Shown here piece after piece: positions 25,092 to 34,577 of a stretch of 64,000 nt of DNA; positions within the stretch are counted from its first letter, which is position 1, and every line of letters begins with the position of its first letter. This DNA is from Actinomycetota bacterium (GTDB lineage Bacteria; Actinomycetota; Geothermincolia; Geothermincolales; RBG-13-55-18). The position numbers were made by a program, and so were the translations under genes. The stretch is taken from assembly GCA_028697145.1 (NCBI GenBank), contig JAQVFR010000001.1:62001-126000 (forward strand), written 5' to 3'. Below the pieces are notes generated by a model that saw nothing but the letters and a program-made list of their open reading frames with translations, had not been told where the DNA came from and ran no database searches.

Positions 25092-27719
25092 TCAACCTTT
25101 CTTCGCCTTCTTGACCAGGCGGCGCGCCATTTCCAGTTCCTCCTCCCGGCTCTCGACCTCCCCGTCCAGCCTGGCGTCCCTCACCGCTCCCAGGATTTCA
25201 GCGTAGATCCGGGACGGCGCCAGGCCGAGGCCCGCGAGGTCGTTGCCGTCTATCTCCGTCTCCATGTATTTCCATTTATTAACATATAGCTCGACGACAT
25301 CCCGTATGCCGGGGCCTCCGAGCACATAGAGATATGCTAAGGCTTCGCCGGCGAGGGGGTCAAGGAAACCCGCTATGCGGCTGGGGGGCGGCATTTCCGT
25401 GCTCAACGCCCTGATCGTCTCGGGCACCCGTCCCAGGCACTGCAGGATGGCCTGGGTGTCCTCGCGCTTGAAGCGCATGAGGTGGCACCATTTCTCGGCC
25501 TCGCGCCCCGGCAGTTCCTCGAGCATCGCCACCAGGGGCGGTACCCATCTCTTCATTCCTTCGCCCGCGAGCTCCGCGGCCTTCTCGCCGTGCCTCTCCA
25601 GCATGCGGTAGCGCCCGCGCATGGCCTGGCTGACGCATAGCTCGTGGTGCAGGGTGCGCAGCGCTCCCAGGTCCTGCAGGCGCTCCACCGCCCTCAGGGG
25701 CAGCGGCTGCGGCTCGGAGAAGATGTCGATGAGTTCGTCCCTCACCCTGGCGTTGGTCAACTTGCCAACGATCTCCATCTCCACCGCCCGCCTCGCCAGC
25801 ATCTCGGTCTGGGTCTCGAGCTGGAAGCCGTAGCGCTGCTCGAAGCGCACCGCGCGGAAGATGCGCGTGGGGTCCTCGACGAAGCTGAGGTTGTGCAGTA
25901 TGCGCACCTGTCTCCTTTGCAGGTCGCGCAGGCCGCCGAAGAAGTCGAGCAGCTCGCCGAAGCGCTCTCCACTCAGGGCGATGGCCATGGCGTTGATGGT
26001 GAAGTCCCGGCGGTAGAGGTCCTGCTTCACCGAGGATATCTCCACCGTCGGCAAGGCCGCCGGGTATTCGTAGAACTCCGTGCGGGCGGTAGCCACGTCT
26101 ATCCTGCGCCCGTTGGGGAGGATGATCACCGCCGTCCCGAACTTGCGGTGGCTCCTCACCCTGGCCTTCAGCTCGCGTGCCAGCAGGCGCGCGAACTCTA
26201 TACCCTCTCCCTCCACCACGAGGTCCAGGTCGAGGTTGGGGAATCCGAGCAGCAGGTCCCGCACCACCCCTCCCACCAGGAAGACGTTGTACCCTCCCGC
26301 CTCCGCGGTGCGGGATATGTTGCGCAGCAGCGCCTGCATCTCCCCCGGCAGGGCCCTCTGCATGAGTTCGATGATCTCCGCGCGCTTGTATCCGGGGACC
26401 CTCCCGGGCGGCGCGAAGCCGCGCAGATAATCCGCGCCGTGCAGGGCACGGATGACGTCCTTGCGGGTAACGATGCCGATCACCCTCCCGTCCCTCACCA
26501 CCGGCACGCGACCGATGGCGTTCCCTGTCATCAGGGCCTGAATCTCCTGCAGCGGCGCTTTCTCGTCCACGGATATGAGGTTGCGGGACATGAAGCCCTT
26601 GACCGGGGCGTGGCCGAGGCCGTGGTGTCCGGCCTTGTCCAGGTCCTTGCGGGAGATGATCCCGGTCAGCGTCCCCGACTCGTCCACCACGGGGAAGGCG
26701 GTATGCCCGGTGCGTTCCATGCGCCGCGAGGCCTCGATGATGGGGGTTTCCTCCGTGAGCGTCTTCACCGGACCGCTCATGATCTGGCCGGCGGTCACCA
26801 GAGGGCGCACCTTCTCCTCCAGCAGCTCGATCACCCTGGACCTGGCGCGCTCCAGGGTGAATCCCTTCATGACGGCCGACCCGGCCTTGGCGTGCCCGCC
26901 TCCCCCCATGGCGTAAAGGATCTCGTCCACGTTCACCTGGTCGAGGCGGGAGAGGCCCACCACCACCACCCGCCCGTGCATCTCGGACAGGGTGAAGAGC
27001 ACGTCGAGGTTCTCCAGTTCCGCCAGCTTGCCGGCGATGAGGGAAGCTCCCTCCACGTACTCTTCCATGCCGGCCGTGGCCACCGCCACCAGCACCCCCT
27101 TCACGCGGATGAACTCCAGGCCGGTCAGGAGCCTTTTCATCAGTTCGTGCTGTAGAGATGTCAACGGGGGGCTGAGAAAATGCATGATCACGCCCAGGTT
27201 GGCTCCCTGCCGCATGAGATAGGAGAGGGTCTCCGCGTCTTCGTGGGTGGTGCCGGCAAAGGTCAGCGAGCCCGTGTCTTCGTGGATCCCCAGGGCGAAA
27301 AGGGTCGCCTCGAAGGGGGTGACGGCTATGCCCTTGCGGCGGATGATCTTCAACAGCACGGTGGTGGTGGCGCCAAGCTGCTCACTGTGGTCCTTGACGC
27401 CGACCATGTCCTGGGGGGACGGCGGGTGATGGTCGTAGACGAAGACCTCGATCCCGGGGCGGCCCACCAGATCGCGGAACTCGCCCAGGCGCTCGGCGAT
27501 GCGGTTATCCACGACGATGAGGCGGGTGACGGCCTCTACGTCCAGCGCCCGCGGCTCCATGAACTCGAGGACGTCGCCGTGTAGGGCGATGAACTCGCGC
27601 ACGTTGCGGTTCACCGCTCCCGCGAAGACCATCACCGCTTCCGGATAGAGCTTTTTCGCCGCGGCCATGGAGGCCAGGGCGTCAAAATCAACGTTCACGT
27701 GCCCCAGGATCACGTCCAC
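25092..27719 (-). CDS. DHH/DHHA1 - tandem CBS - CCA/poly(A) nucleotidyltransferase fusion
   Basis: GHVNVDFDALASM and YDHHPPSP (DHH), GGGGHAKAGSAVM (DHHA1), two CBS repeats (MSGPVKTL..., MSRNLISV...), then VFLVGGVVRDLLLGFPNLDLDLVVEGEG and RRDFTINAMAIAL. GTG start proposed at 27719. Confidence 0.92.
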   Translation of the reverse strand: MDVILGHVNVDFDALASMAAAKKLYPEAVMVFAGAVNRNVREFIALHGDVLEFMEPRALDVEAVTRLIVVDNRIAERLGEFRDLVGRPGIEVFVYDHHPPSPQDMVGVKDHSEQLGATTTVLLKIIRRKGIAVTPFEATLFALGIHEDTGSLTFAGTTHEDAETLSYLMRQGANLGVIMHFLSPPLTSLQHELMKRLLTGLEFIRVKGVLVAVATAGMEEYVEGASLIAGKLAELENLDVLFTLSEMHGRVVVVGLSRLDQVNVDEILYAMGGGGHAKAGSAVMKGFTLERARSRVIELLEEKVRPLVTAGQIMSGPVKTLTEETPIIEASRRMERTGHTAFPVVDESGTLTGIISRKDLDKAGHHGLGHAPVKGFMSRNLISVDEKAPLQEIQALMTGNAIGRVPVVRDGRVIGIVTRKDVIRALHGADYLRGFAPPGRVPGYKRAEIIELMQRALPGEMQALLRNISRTAEAGGYNVFLVGGVVRDLLLGFPNLDLDLVVEGEGIEFARLLARELKARVRSHRKFGTAVIILPNGRRIDVATARTEFYEYPAALPTVEISSVKQDLYRRDFTINAMAIALSGERFGELLDFFGGLRDLQRRQVRILHNLSFVEDPTRIFRAVRFEQRYGFQLETQTEMLARRAVEMEIVGKLTNARVRDELIDIFSEPQPLPLRAVERLQDLGALRTLHHELCVSQAMRGRYRMLERHGEKAAELAGEGMKRWVPPLVAMLEELPGREAEKWCHLMRFKREDTQAILQCLGRVPETIRALSTEMPPPSRIAGFLDPLAGEALAYLYVLGGPGIRDVVELYVNKWKYMETEIDGNDLAGLGLAPSRIYAEILGAVRDARLDGEVESREEELEMARRLVKKAKKG

Positions 27720-27745
27720 AGGTACCGGCCCCTGACTTCCACGCT

Positions 27746-28708
27746 TCAGCCTACCTGCAGGCCGATATCTTCCAGGGCCGCCTCCATGGTCTCCACGTAC
27801 ATACGCCCGTCCTCCGGCCGGATCCTGTCTTCCCCGTCGCGCGAAACCGAGACGAGATGGTCCGCGGCCCTCCTCAACCCCTCTGCGTCGCCGAAAACAT
27901 CGTAGAGCAGGTCGACTCTCTGCAGCAGCTCGCCTCCCCCGAGTCCCGCCAGCCCCATCGCCTCCTCGAACACCTGCAGGGCCTCGAAGGCGGCGGCTCC
28001 GGAGTCGCCGTCCTCTACCATCCGCCGCACCGTTCCCCACAGGAGATTGAAGCGCAGCCTCACCTCGGGGTTCGCGGCATTGAGGAGATGCAGGTCCATC
28101 AGGTCGCGCGCGAACCGCGTCGCCATGGTCGCAAAGCGGTCCGCCAGCTCGATCTCTTTTTCCATGTCCTCCTCTACGTACGATTCGCTATCATGGGATA
28201 GCGCCTGGCTCCTGCGCAGGTCCTCCAGGTCCTGCTCCAGCCGGCGTATGAGCTCGAAGGGCTCCTCTCTCCACACCCCCGCTCCCCAGCTGGCCAGCAG
28301 GCGGCGGGCGTCGTTTATCATCTCCAGGCCGATCACCGCGTCCAGGTCGTCGTCGTACCGCACGAGTTCCTGAAGGTCCTCGCGTTTATGCATTATCTTC
28401 CGGATCTCGTGGCTCCTGACCATGAACGGACTGAAGGGCTTCTCCAGGGCCGCTCTTTCCTCTCCCAACAGTTCGCTCAAGGCTTCCACCGTGCCGTCAA
28501 GGGAAGCCATCGCCTTCTCGAGAGCCTTACCCGCCTCTCCCCTGGAAAGCAGCGCATCGACCTCGGCCCAGTCCCTTTCGCAATTCACTTCGCCGTCATG
28601 GGCCAGGGACTGCACCTTCTTCCTGACCTTGGCCTTCAAGGCATCCGGGACCCGGGCCTGCTTCAACAGGTCCGCCAGCCATCCATCGCCGAAGAAAAGG
28701 TCCTCCAC
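27746..28708 (-). CDS. Hypothetical protein (acidic, helix-rich)
   Basis: 320-aa ORF in the operon context of the preceding gene; no recognisable domain. Confidence 0.65.
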   Translation of the reverse strand: MEDLFFGDGWLADLLKQARVPDALKAKVRKKVQSLAHDGEVNCERDWAEVDALLSRGEAGKALEKAMASLDGTVEALSELLGEERAALEKPFSPFMVRSHEIRKIMHKREDLQELVRYDDDLDAVIGLEMINDARRLLASWGAGVWREEPFELIRRLEQDLEDLRRSQALSHDSESYVEEDMEKEIELADRFATMATRFARDLMDLHLLNAANPEVRLRFNLLWGTVRRMVEDGDSGAAAFEALQVFEEAMGLAGLGGGELLQRVDLLYDVFGDAEGLRRAADHLVSVSRDGEDRIRPEDGRMYVETMEAALEDIGLQVG

Positions 28709-28907
28709 GCGCCTTTCCCCTCTCTAAGCGGATTATAAGACTATTCTATCATTCGCCCTCACCGTTCCCTTGGCCTCCCGCCAAAGACCGCCATGTTGCG
28801 CTCGCCCGCCACCTCCGGGCCAAGCGGATGCGCCTGTCCGGGGCGGCGTACATCCCGCATGGAGGGCGTGGAGGAACGGCTTGCCCGGGCCCTCGAGGAC
28901 GATAGAG

Positions 28908-28932
28908 GGAGGGCCGCCCGGGGGCGGCCCTC
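28908..28932. terminator. Strong GC hairpin downstream of the radical SAM/SPASM gene
   Basis: GGAGGGCCGCC-CGG-GGCGGCCCTCC: 11-bp perfect stem, 22 bp past the stop codon of the minus-strand gene; no clear U-tract. Confidence 0.5.
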
Positions 28933-28953
28933 CGCGTCGCCGACTTTGCAGGT

Positions 28954-30306
28954 TTAGGCTATGCCGTAGCGTTTCAGCTCTACCGCCGTCTCCTGGAAGC
29001 GCTCCTCCCAGATGGGATCGGCCAGGCGGCCGTACTCCTCGCCGTAGCTGTCGAGGTCAGGTGCGAGTTCCTCGAGGATGCCCTCCGCCTCCGGATGAGT
29101 GGGATGCGCTCCGCACTGCGTCACGCACTCACGCAACACGTAGGGGTGGTCGATGACCATGCAGGGCCGCAGCAGATTGGGGTGGTAGGGGGCGCGCTCC
29201 CGAATGGAGCGGAAGAAGTCCGACTCCAGGACCTGCTTGAGGGATTTCTCCTTGATGTTGTCCACTGCGAAGTGGACGAACACGCACGGTTCCACGTCTC
29301 CGCTCTGGGTGATGTGGAGGTAACGCCGCCCCCCGGCCAGGCATCCCCCCACCAGGGGCCCGTCGCACCAGAAGTCGGAGATGAGCGCCTTCTTCTCCTT
29401 GCGCATGCGGCTGATGCGCTCCAGCCGCTGGATACGCTGCTCCGGAGTGGTCATGAGCTCGAGGGAAGGCCGGGTGCCTATGGGCATGTACTGGAAGTAC
29501 CATCCGATGAAACAACCCATCTCGTCCATGTAGAGGTCCACGAACTCGTCGCTGGTCAGCAGGTCGCTGTTGAAACGGGTCACCGTGGCCGAGAATCCGA
29601 AGAGGGCCTTCGCCTCCCGCAGGTTCCCCATGGCCTGGATGACCTTGTCGTAGACGCCGTCACCCCTTCTCGCGTCCGTCTCCTCGCGATACCCCTCCAC
29701 GGATATGCAGGGGATGATGTTGCCCGCTTCCGCGATCGCCTGGGCCAGTTCGCGGTCTATGAGGGTCCCGTTGGTGTAGACCTGGAAGGTGACGTCGTTG
29801 TGCTTCCTGCATACGTCGAGCAGCGGCTTGTAGGAGAAGGGCTCTCCTCCGGATATGACGTTGAAGTAAACCCCCATCTCCTTGGCCTCGCTGATCGCGC
29901 GGTCGAAGACCTCCACCGGGAGGTCGCCGTCCTTGGAATACATCCCCGCGTAACACCCCACGCACCTGAGGTTGCAGCGCATGGTGGGGCTGATGACCAG
30001 CAGCAGGGGAGGGCTGTAGCCGTGCTCTTTCTCGTATGCCTCCCTTACCCTGGACTTGTAGAAGAGGGCGTCGGTCAGGAAGTTCATGGCGCCGCGTCTC
30101 ACATTCCTGTGCATGTCCGGGAGCCGGTTCTTTATCTGCAGGATAAGGGACCTTATAAACTCCTGCCCCTCGGGCCATTTGATGCCGCTCACGAATTTCT
30201 CCGAGAAAGTGAGCAGTTTGTCGTCGGGGATGTTGGGAAGAACGTAGATTAAGCCGTTGATCGTCTTCTTTATGGCATAGTCCCTTAATATGGATACGTC
30301 CGGCAT
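28954..30306 (-). CDS. Radical SAM protein with Cys-rich SPASM-like C-terminal region
   Basis: SPTMRCNLRCVGCYAGMYSK (CxxxCxxC), NVISGGEPFSYKPLL; C-terminal Cys residues (WCDGPLVGGCLAGG..., CVFVHF, RPCMV, RECVTQCGAHP). Start MPDVSIL preceded by AGGAGGTG. Confidence 0.9.
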   Translation of the reverse strand: MPDVSILRDYAIKKTINGLIYVLPNIPDDKLLTFSEKFVSGIKWPEGQEFIRSLILQIKNRLPDMHRNVRRGAMNFLTDALFYKSRVREAYEKEHGYSPPLLLVISPTMRCNLRCVGCYAGMYSKDGDLPVEVFDRAISEAKEMGVYFNVISGGEPFSYKPLLDVCRKHNDVTFQVYTNGTLIDRELAQAIAEAGNIIPCISVEGYREETDARRGDGVYDKVIQAMGNLREAKALFGFSATVTRFNSDLLTSDEFVDLYMDEMGCFIGWYFQYMPIGTRPSLELMTTPEQRIQRLERISRMRKEKKALISDFWCDGPLVGGCLAGGRRYLHITQSGDVEPCVFVHFAVDNIKEKSLKQVLESDFFRSIRERAPYHPNLLRPCMVIDHPYVLRECVTQCGAHPTHPEAEGILEELAPDLDSYGEEYGRLADPIWEERFQETAVELKRYGIA

Positions 30307-30500
30307 CTTTTTCACCTCCTTTCCTTTACCGTCAGTCCTGCCGTATCGCATCTCGAATAGGTATGTGAAAAGACCGCTGTTACCGGCATTTCTCTAGATT
30401 ATACCCGTTTTCTACATTATATCTAACGGATCGCCGTGGATTCTGTTACGGCCTTCCGCCGTCCGCGCGGCTCGACCGCGCCGCCGCCTCACGCCACCCC

Positions 30501-31451
30501 TCACCGGCCGCGGTCTCGTGCCGGCGGTCGTGCTCGGGCGTGGGGGTGGGCCTCGATATATATCTCCCGCAGCCTCTCCCTGCTCACGTGGGTGTATATC
30601 TGGGTGGTGCTGATGCTGACATGGCCCAGCAGCTCCTGGATATGCCTGAGGTCCGCGCCGCTCTCCAGGAGGTGAGTGGCGTAGCTGTGGCGCAGGGTGT
30701 GGGGGGTCATCTTTTCCTCCAGCCCCGCGCGAGCCGCATATTTCCTCACCACCCCCCATGCGCCCTGGCGGGTGAGCCTCCCTCCCCGCTGGTTGAGGAA
30801 GACCGCACGTTGACCCGGATTTCGCGCCAGCTTCGGCCTGGCCAACGCCATGTACTCCCGCAGAGATGCAGCCGCGGCCTCGCCGACGGGTACCACGCGT
30901 TCCCGCGAGCCCTTGCCCAGCACGCGCATTTCCCTCTCCCCCAGGTCGACGTCCTCCACGTCCAGGCCCGTCAGCTCCGATATGCGTATCCCGGTCCCGT
31001 AGAGCGTCTCCAGGATGGCCTTGTCGCGCAACCCCGGCGCGTCCCCCACTATGGGCTGGTCGAGGAGCCTGGCGGCTTCCTCCTGGCTCAGGACCCTGGG
31101 AAGGGCGAGGGCGTGGCGCGGGGTCGGCAGGTCAGACACGGGAAGGGTCCCGTGCGCGCCCTCCTCCACCAGAAAGCGCTGGAAACCCCTCAGCGCGGCC
31201 GCGACGCGTGCCCGGGAGCGCGGCGCGAGCCCGTCCGCCCTCAGCTCCTCCATGAACAGGGTGATCTCCTCCCGCTCCACCTGATGTGGCGAGGTCTTGC
31301 CGCGGCGTGAGATGAAATCACACCAACGCCGCAGGTCCCTGTCGTACGCTTCCACCGTGCGCGGGGAAAGGCCCTTCTCGACCTTTGTATACACCAGGTA
31401 CTCGTCGACCAGTGCGGACCAGTCGCTCCGCCGGGCATGATTACCGTCCAC
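30501..31451 (-). CDS. Tyrosine recombinase XerC/XerD family
   Basis: Catalytic R (YGTGIRISELTGL), HTLRHSYATHLLESGADLRHIQELLGHVSISTTQIYTH. Confidence 0.95.
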   Translation of the reverse strand: MDGNHARRSDWSALVDEYLVYTKVEKGLSPRTVEAYDRDLRRWCDFISRRGKTSPHQVEREEITLFMEELRADGLAPRSRARVAAALRGFQRFLVEEGAHGTLPVSDLPTPRHALALPRVLSQEEAARLLDQPIVGDAPGLRDKAILETLYGTGIRISELTGLDVEDVDLGEREMRVLGKGSRERVVPVGEAAAASLREYMALARPKLARNPGQRAVFLNQRGGRLTRQGAWGVVRKYAARAGLEEKMTPHTLRHSYATHLLESGADLRHIQELLGHVSISTTQIYTHVSRERLREIYIEAHPHARARPPARDRGR

Positions 31452-31478
31452 GGGACGCCTCCCCGCCGATCCCTCGTC

Positions 31479-32633
31479 TCACTCCGGGCGCCCGAACAGC
31501 TGACCGCTGTCCACATCGATGGGCAGTACGTATTCCAGGGGCTCGTATTCCAGGCCATGCGCCCTGGCGACAGGCTCCGAGGTCACCCGCCCTTCGACGG
31601 TGTTCACTCCCTTCGCCAGGCAGGAATCGCGCCTCACCGCTTCCTTGAGACCGAGCCCCGCTATCTCCGTGATATATGGCAGGGTGACGTTGGCGAGGGC
31701 GAAAGTAGAGGTCCTGGGGACCGCGCCCGCCATATTCCCAACGCAGTAATGTATCACGTCGTGTTCGACGTAAACCGGATCGGAATGGGTGGTCATCCTC
31801 GACGTGCTTATGCACCCGCCCTGATCGACGGAGATGTCGGCCACGACGGAGCCCGGCCGCATCTCCCGTACGGTATCCTCGTCGACGAGCACCGGCGTCA
31901 GCGCTCCGACGACCAGCACCGCGCCGATCACCAGGTCCGCCTCCCTCACCATCTCCCGCACGTTCATCTTGTTGGAGACAAGCGTGGTAACGCGCCCATG
32001 GAGGATGTGCTCCAGGTAGCGCAGCTTCTCGATGTTGTTGTCCAATACCACCACGTGTGCTTCCATGCCCGTGGCCAGGATGGCCGCGTGCGAACCCACG
32101 ATCCCCGCCCCGAGGATGACCACGTTGGCCGGGGGTACGCCGGTCGCTCCGCCCAGGAGCATGCCGCGCCCCCCGTTCATCTTCTCGAGGTAATGCGCGC
32201 CCACTTGCGGGGCCATGCGGCCCGCAATCTCGCTCATGGGCGCCAGCAGGGGGAGGCTGCCGTCCGGCCGCTCCACCGTCTCGTAGGCCACCGCGACCAC
32301 CCTCCGCCTGACCAGGTCCAGGGTCAGTTCCTCTTTCGCCGCCAGGTGGAGAAAGGTAAAGAGGATCTGGTTCTCCCTCAAGAGGTGGAACTCGGAGGGC
32401 TGCGGGTCCTTCACCTTGAGCACCATTTCCGCCTCTGAGAACACGTCTTCCGCACTCTCGACGATAACCGCGCCGGCATCGCGGAAATCGGCATCTGAGA
32501 TACTGGATCCCTCGCCGGCGCCTCTCTCCAGCAATACCCTGTGGCCTTCCATCACCAGCTCGTGAGCCCCCTGGGGGGTCAGGGCCACGCGGTACTCCTG
32601 GTCTACGATCTCTCGTGGAACCCCTACGATCAC
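31479..32633 (-). CDS. ald: Alanine dehydrogenase
   Basis: MIVGVPREIVDQEYRVALTPQGAHELVMEGHRVLLERGAGEGS, GGATGVPPANVVILGAGIVGSHAA. Confidence 0.95.
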   Translation of the reverse strand: MIVGVPREIVDQEYRVALTPQGAHELVMEGHRVLLERGAGEGSSISDADFRDAGAVIVESAEDVFSEAEMVLKVKDPQPSEFHLLRENQILFTFLHLAAKEELTLDLVRRRVVAVAYETVERPDGSLPLLAPMSEIAGRMAPQVGAHYLEKMNGGRGMLLGGATGVPPANVVILGAGIVGSHAAILATGMEAHVVVLDNNIEKLRYLEHILHGRVTTLVSNKMNVREMVREADLVIGAVLVVGALTPVLVDEDTVREMRPGSVVADISVDQGGCISTSRMTTHSDPVYVEHDVIHYCVGNMAGAVPRTSTFALANVTLPYITEIAGLGLKEAVRRDSCLAKGVNTVEGRVTSEPVARAHGLEYEPLEYVLPIDVDSGQLFGRPE

Positions 32634-32763
32634 GATTGCCTCCGCTGTTCGTGCCGCGGTTTACCGCGGCAGCTTTCGTCGCGGTGACCGCTTGCGCCCG
32701 GCGCGCGTCCGCGGCCCGCGCACCGGCCTCTCTCCTTCTCCGCCATGACCTCGTTATCCTGGG

Positions 32764-33315
32764 TCATCCGCTTCCGTACTCTCCCCGCAGGAGCAGGGCC
32801 GTAAGTGACAGGCCGGCTATGGTCTTGCCATCCTCGATCTCCCCCCGCGATACCATGGACAGGGCCTCCGCCAGCGTCACGTGCATTATCTCCAGGAACT
32901 CGTCCTCGTCCGGCCGAGCCTCGACCGGTCGCAGCCCCCGCGCGAGGTATAGATGCAGGATCTCATCGCTGAAACCGGGCGAGGTGTAGAAGGTAGCGAG
33001 CTGCGTCCACTCCCCGGCGTCCCGCCCTATCTCCTCCATGAGCTCACGGCGGGCGCACTCCAGGGGGTCCTCCCCTTCCGCCAGCTTTCCCGCGGGGATC
33101 TCCACCAGCTCCTTTCCCGGCGCCTGCCGGTACTGGCGTACCAGGAACACGCCCTCGTCCTCGTCAAGGGCGACCATGGCGACAGCCCCGCGGTGCAGCA
33201 CCACCTCTCTTTCGGCCTCGACGCCGTTGGGAAGGCGAACCTTGTCGAGATAGAGCCTCACCACCTGCCCCTCGAAGACGGCTTTTCTCTCCAGCGTCTC
33301 GTGCTCCCCCGCCAT
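32764..33315 (-). CDS. NUDIX hydrolase (ADP-ribose pyrophosphatase-like)
   Basis: Nudix box GKLAEGEDPLECARRELMEEIG. Start taken at MAGEHE. Confidence 0.92.
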   Translation of the reverse strand: MAGEHETLERKAVFEGQVVRLYLDKVRLPNGVEAEREVVLHRGAVAMVALDEDEGVFLVRQYRQAPGKELVEIPAGKLAEGEDPLECARRELMEEIGRDAGEWTQLATFYTSPGFSDEILHLYLARGLRPVEARPDEDEFLEIMHVTLAEALSMVSRGEIEDGKTIAGLSLTALLLRGEYGSG

Positions 33316-34442
33316 CAATCCAGGCTCCTCAGTCTTCCCGCGGAAGCGGCGATCTCCGAGCAAAACCGCGCCAACTTGCGCAGTTCCTGCACCTCGAGAT
33401 ATTCATGGGTAGTGTGGGATTCCCTCACGCCCATGCTCAGAACCACGGAGCTCATGCTGGACGCGTTGAGGATGTTGGCGTCGCTCCCGCCCCCCGAAGG
33501 TTTTGTCTCTATCTTCATCCCCATGGCCTTTCCGGCTTCTTCCGCGAGGAGGACGAGCGGGTCCCGGCGGTCAATGAGGAAACCGTCGTAAGCGCGCTTC
33601 GACTCGACCTCGACTCCCACGCCTACCGACACCTCCGCCTCCATCACCGCCTTTATCATCGCTTTCTTCTGCTTTTCCAGCTTGCCGGGGTCAAGCGAGC
33701 GCACCTCGCCCTCCACCTCGACATGGTCCGGCACGATGTTTATCGCCCTGCCTCCCGAGATCACCCCGATGTTGGCCGTCGTCTCGCTGTCGATGCGCCC
33801 CAAGCGCATGAGGCTGATAGCCCAGGACGCCCCGTATATGGCGTTCGTCCCCTTCTCCGGCTCCACCCCGGCATGCGCGGCCTTTCCCTTGAAGACGAAC
33901 CTGAGGTTTTCCTGGGTCGGCGAAGCGTTGATTACATCGCCTACCGGTCCCGCGCCGTCCAGCACGTAGGCGTGGCGGGACTGCAGCCTGTCCCATTCCA
34001 GGTACCTGGCTCCCAGGAGCTGTTTCTCCTCGGCCACCGTGAATACCAGCTCCAGGGGACCGTGGCTCAACTTCCCTTCCCGGGAGAGGTACATGAGCTC
34101 GATGGCGACGGCCACGCCCGCCTTGCAGTCGGCGCCGAGTATCGTCTCGCCGCGTGAAACGATCCTCTCCCTGCTGACCACCGGCTCCACGCCCTTGCCC
34201 GGGCTTACCGTGTCCAGGTGTGACGAGAAGATGACGGGCGGCGCGTCCACGCCGGTCGCCGGCATCTTGACGTACACGTTCCCGGCCTCGCCGCCTATGG
34301 CCTTGCCGGCGTCGTCCACATGGTAATCGAACCCGCATCTCTTCGCGGTTTTGCACACGAAGTCGACCGCCGCGCCCTCGTGAAAAGATTCGCTGTCGAT
34401 CTTTACCAGCTGGAGGAAAGTCTCTAGTACCCTGTCTTCCAT
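33315..34442 (-). CDS. M20/M42-like metallopeptidase (peptidase T-like)
   Basis: VIFSSHLDTVSPG, LGADCKAGVAVAIELM, FTVAEEKQLLGARYL, SGGGSDANILNA. Confidence 0.88.
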   Translation of the reverse strand: MEDRVLETFLQLVKIDSESFHEGAAVDFVCKTAKRCGFDYHVDDAGKAIGGEAGNVYVKMPATGVDAPPVIFSSHLDTVSPGKGVEPVVSRERIVSRGETILGADCKAGVAVAIELMYLSREGKLSHGPLELVFTVAEEKQLLGARYLEWDRLQSRHAYVLDGAGPVGDVINASPTQENLRFVFKGKAAHAGVEPEKGTNAIYGASWAISLMRLGRIDSETTANIGVISGGRAINIVPDHVEVEGEVRSLDPGKLEKQKKAMIKAVMEAEVSVGVGVEVESKRAYDGFLIDRRDPLVLLAEEAGKAMGMKIETKPSGGGSDANILNASSMSSVVLSMGVRESHTTHEYLEVQELRKLARFCSEIAASAGRLRSLD

Positions 34443-34577
34443 GGTGTAACACTCTCCTGTTTGTCCGCTAACATCACAACCTCGTCAAGACGCTACGCTT
34501 GCTGCCGTCACGCCTCACCCGCCTCCAGGCCCCCGCGCCTTCCGGGCCCGCGAACCGCCGCTCCCGCACCCGTGGCG

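Noticed and set aside
25644-27155. 503-aa plus-strand ORF
   Set aside because: Antisense to the DHH-CBS-CCA fusion gene; no domain features.
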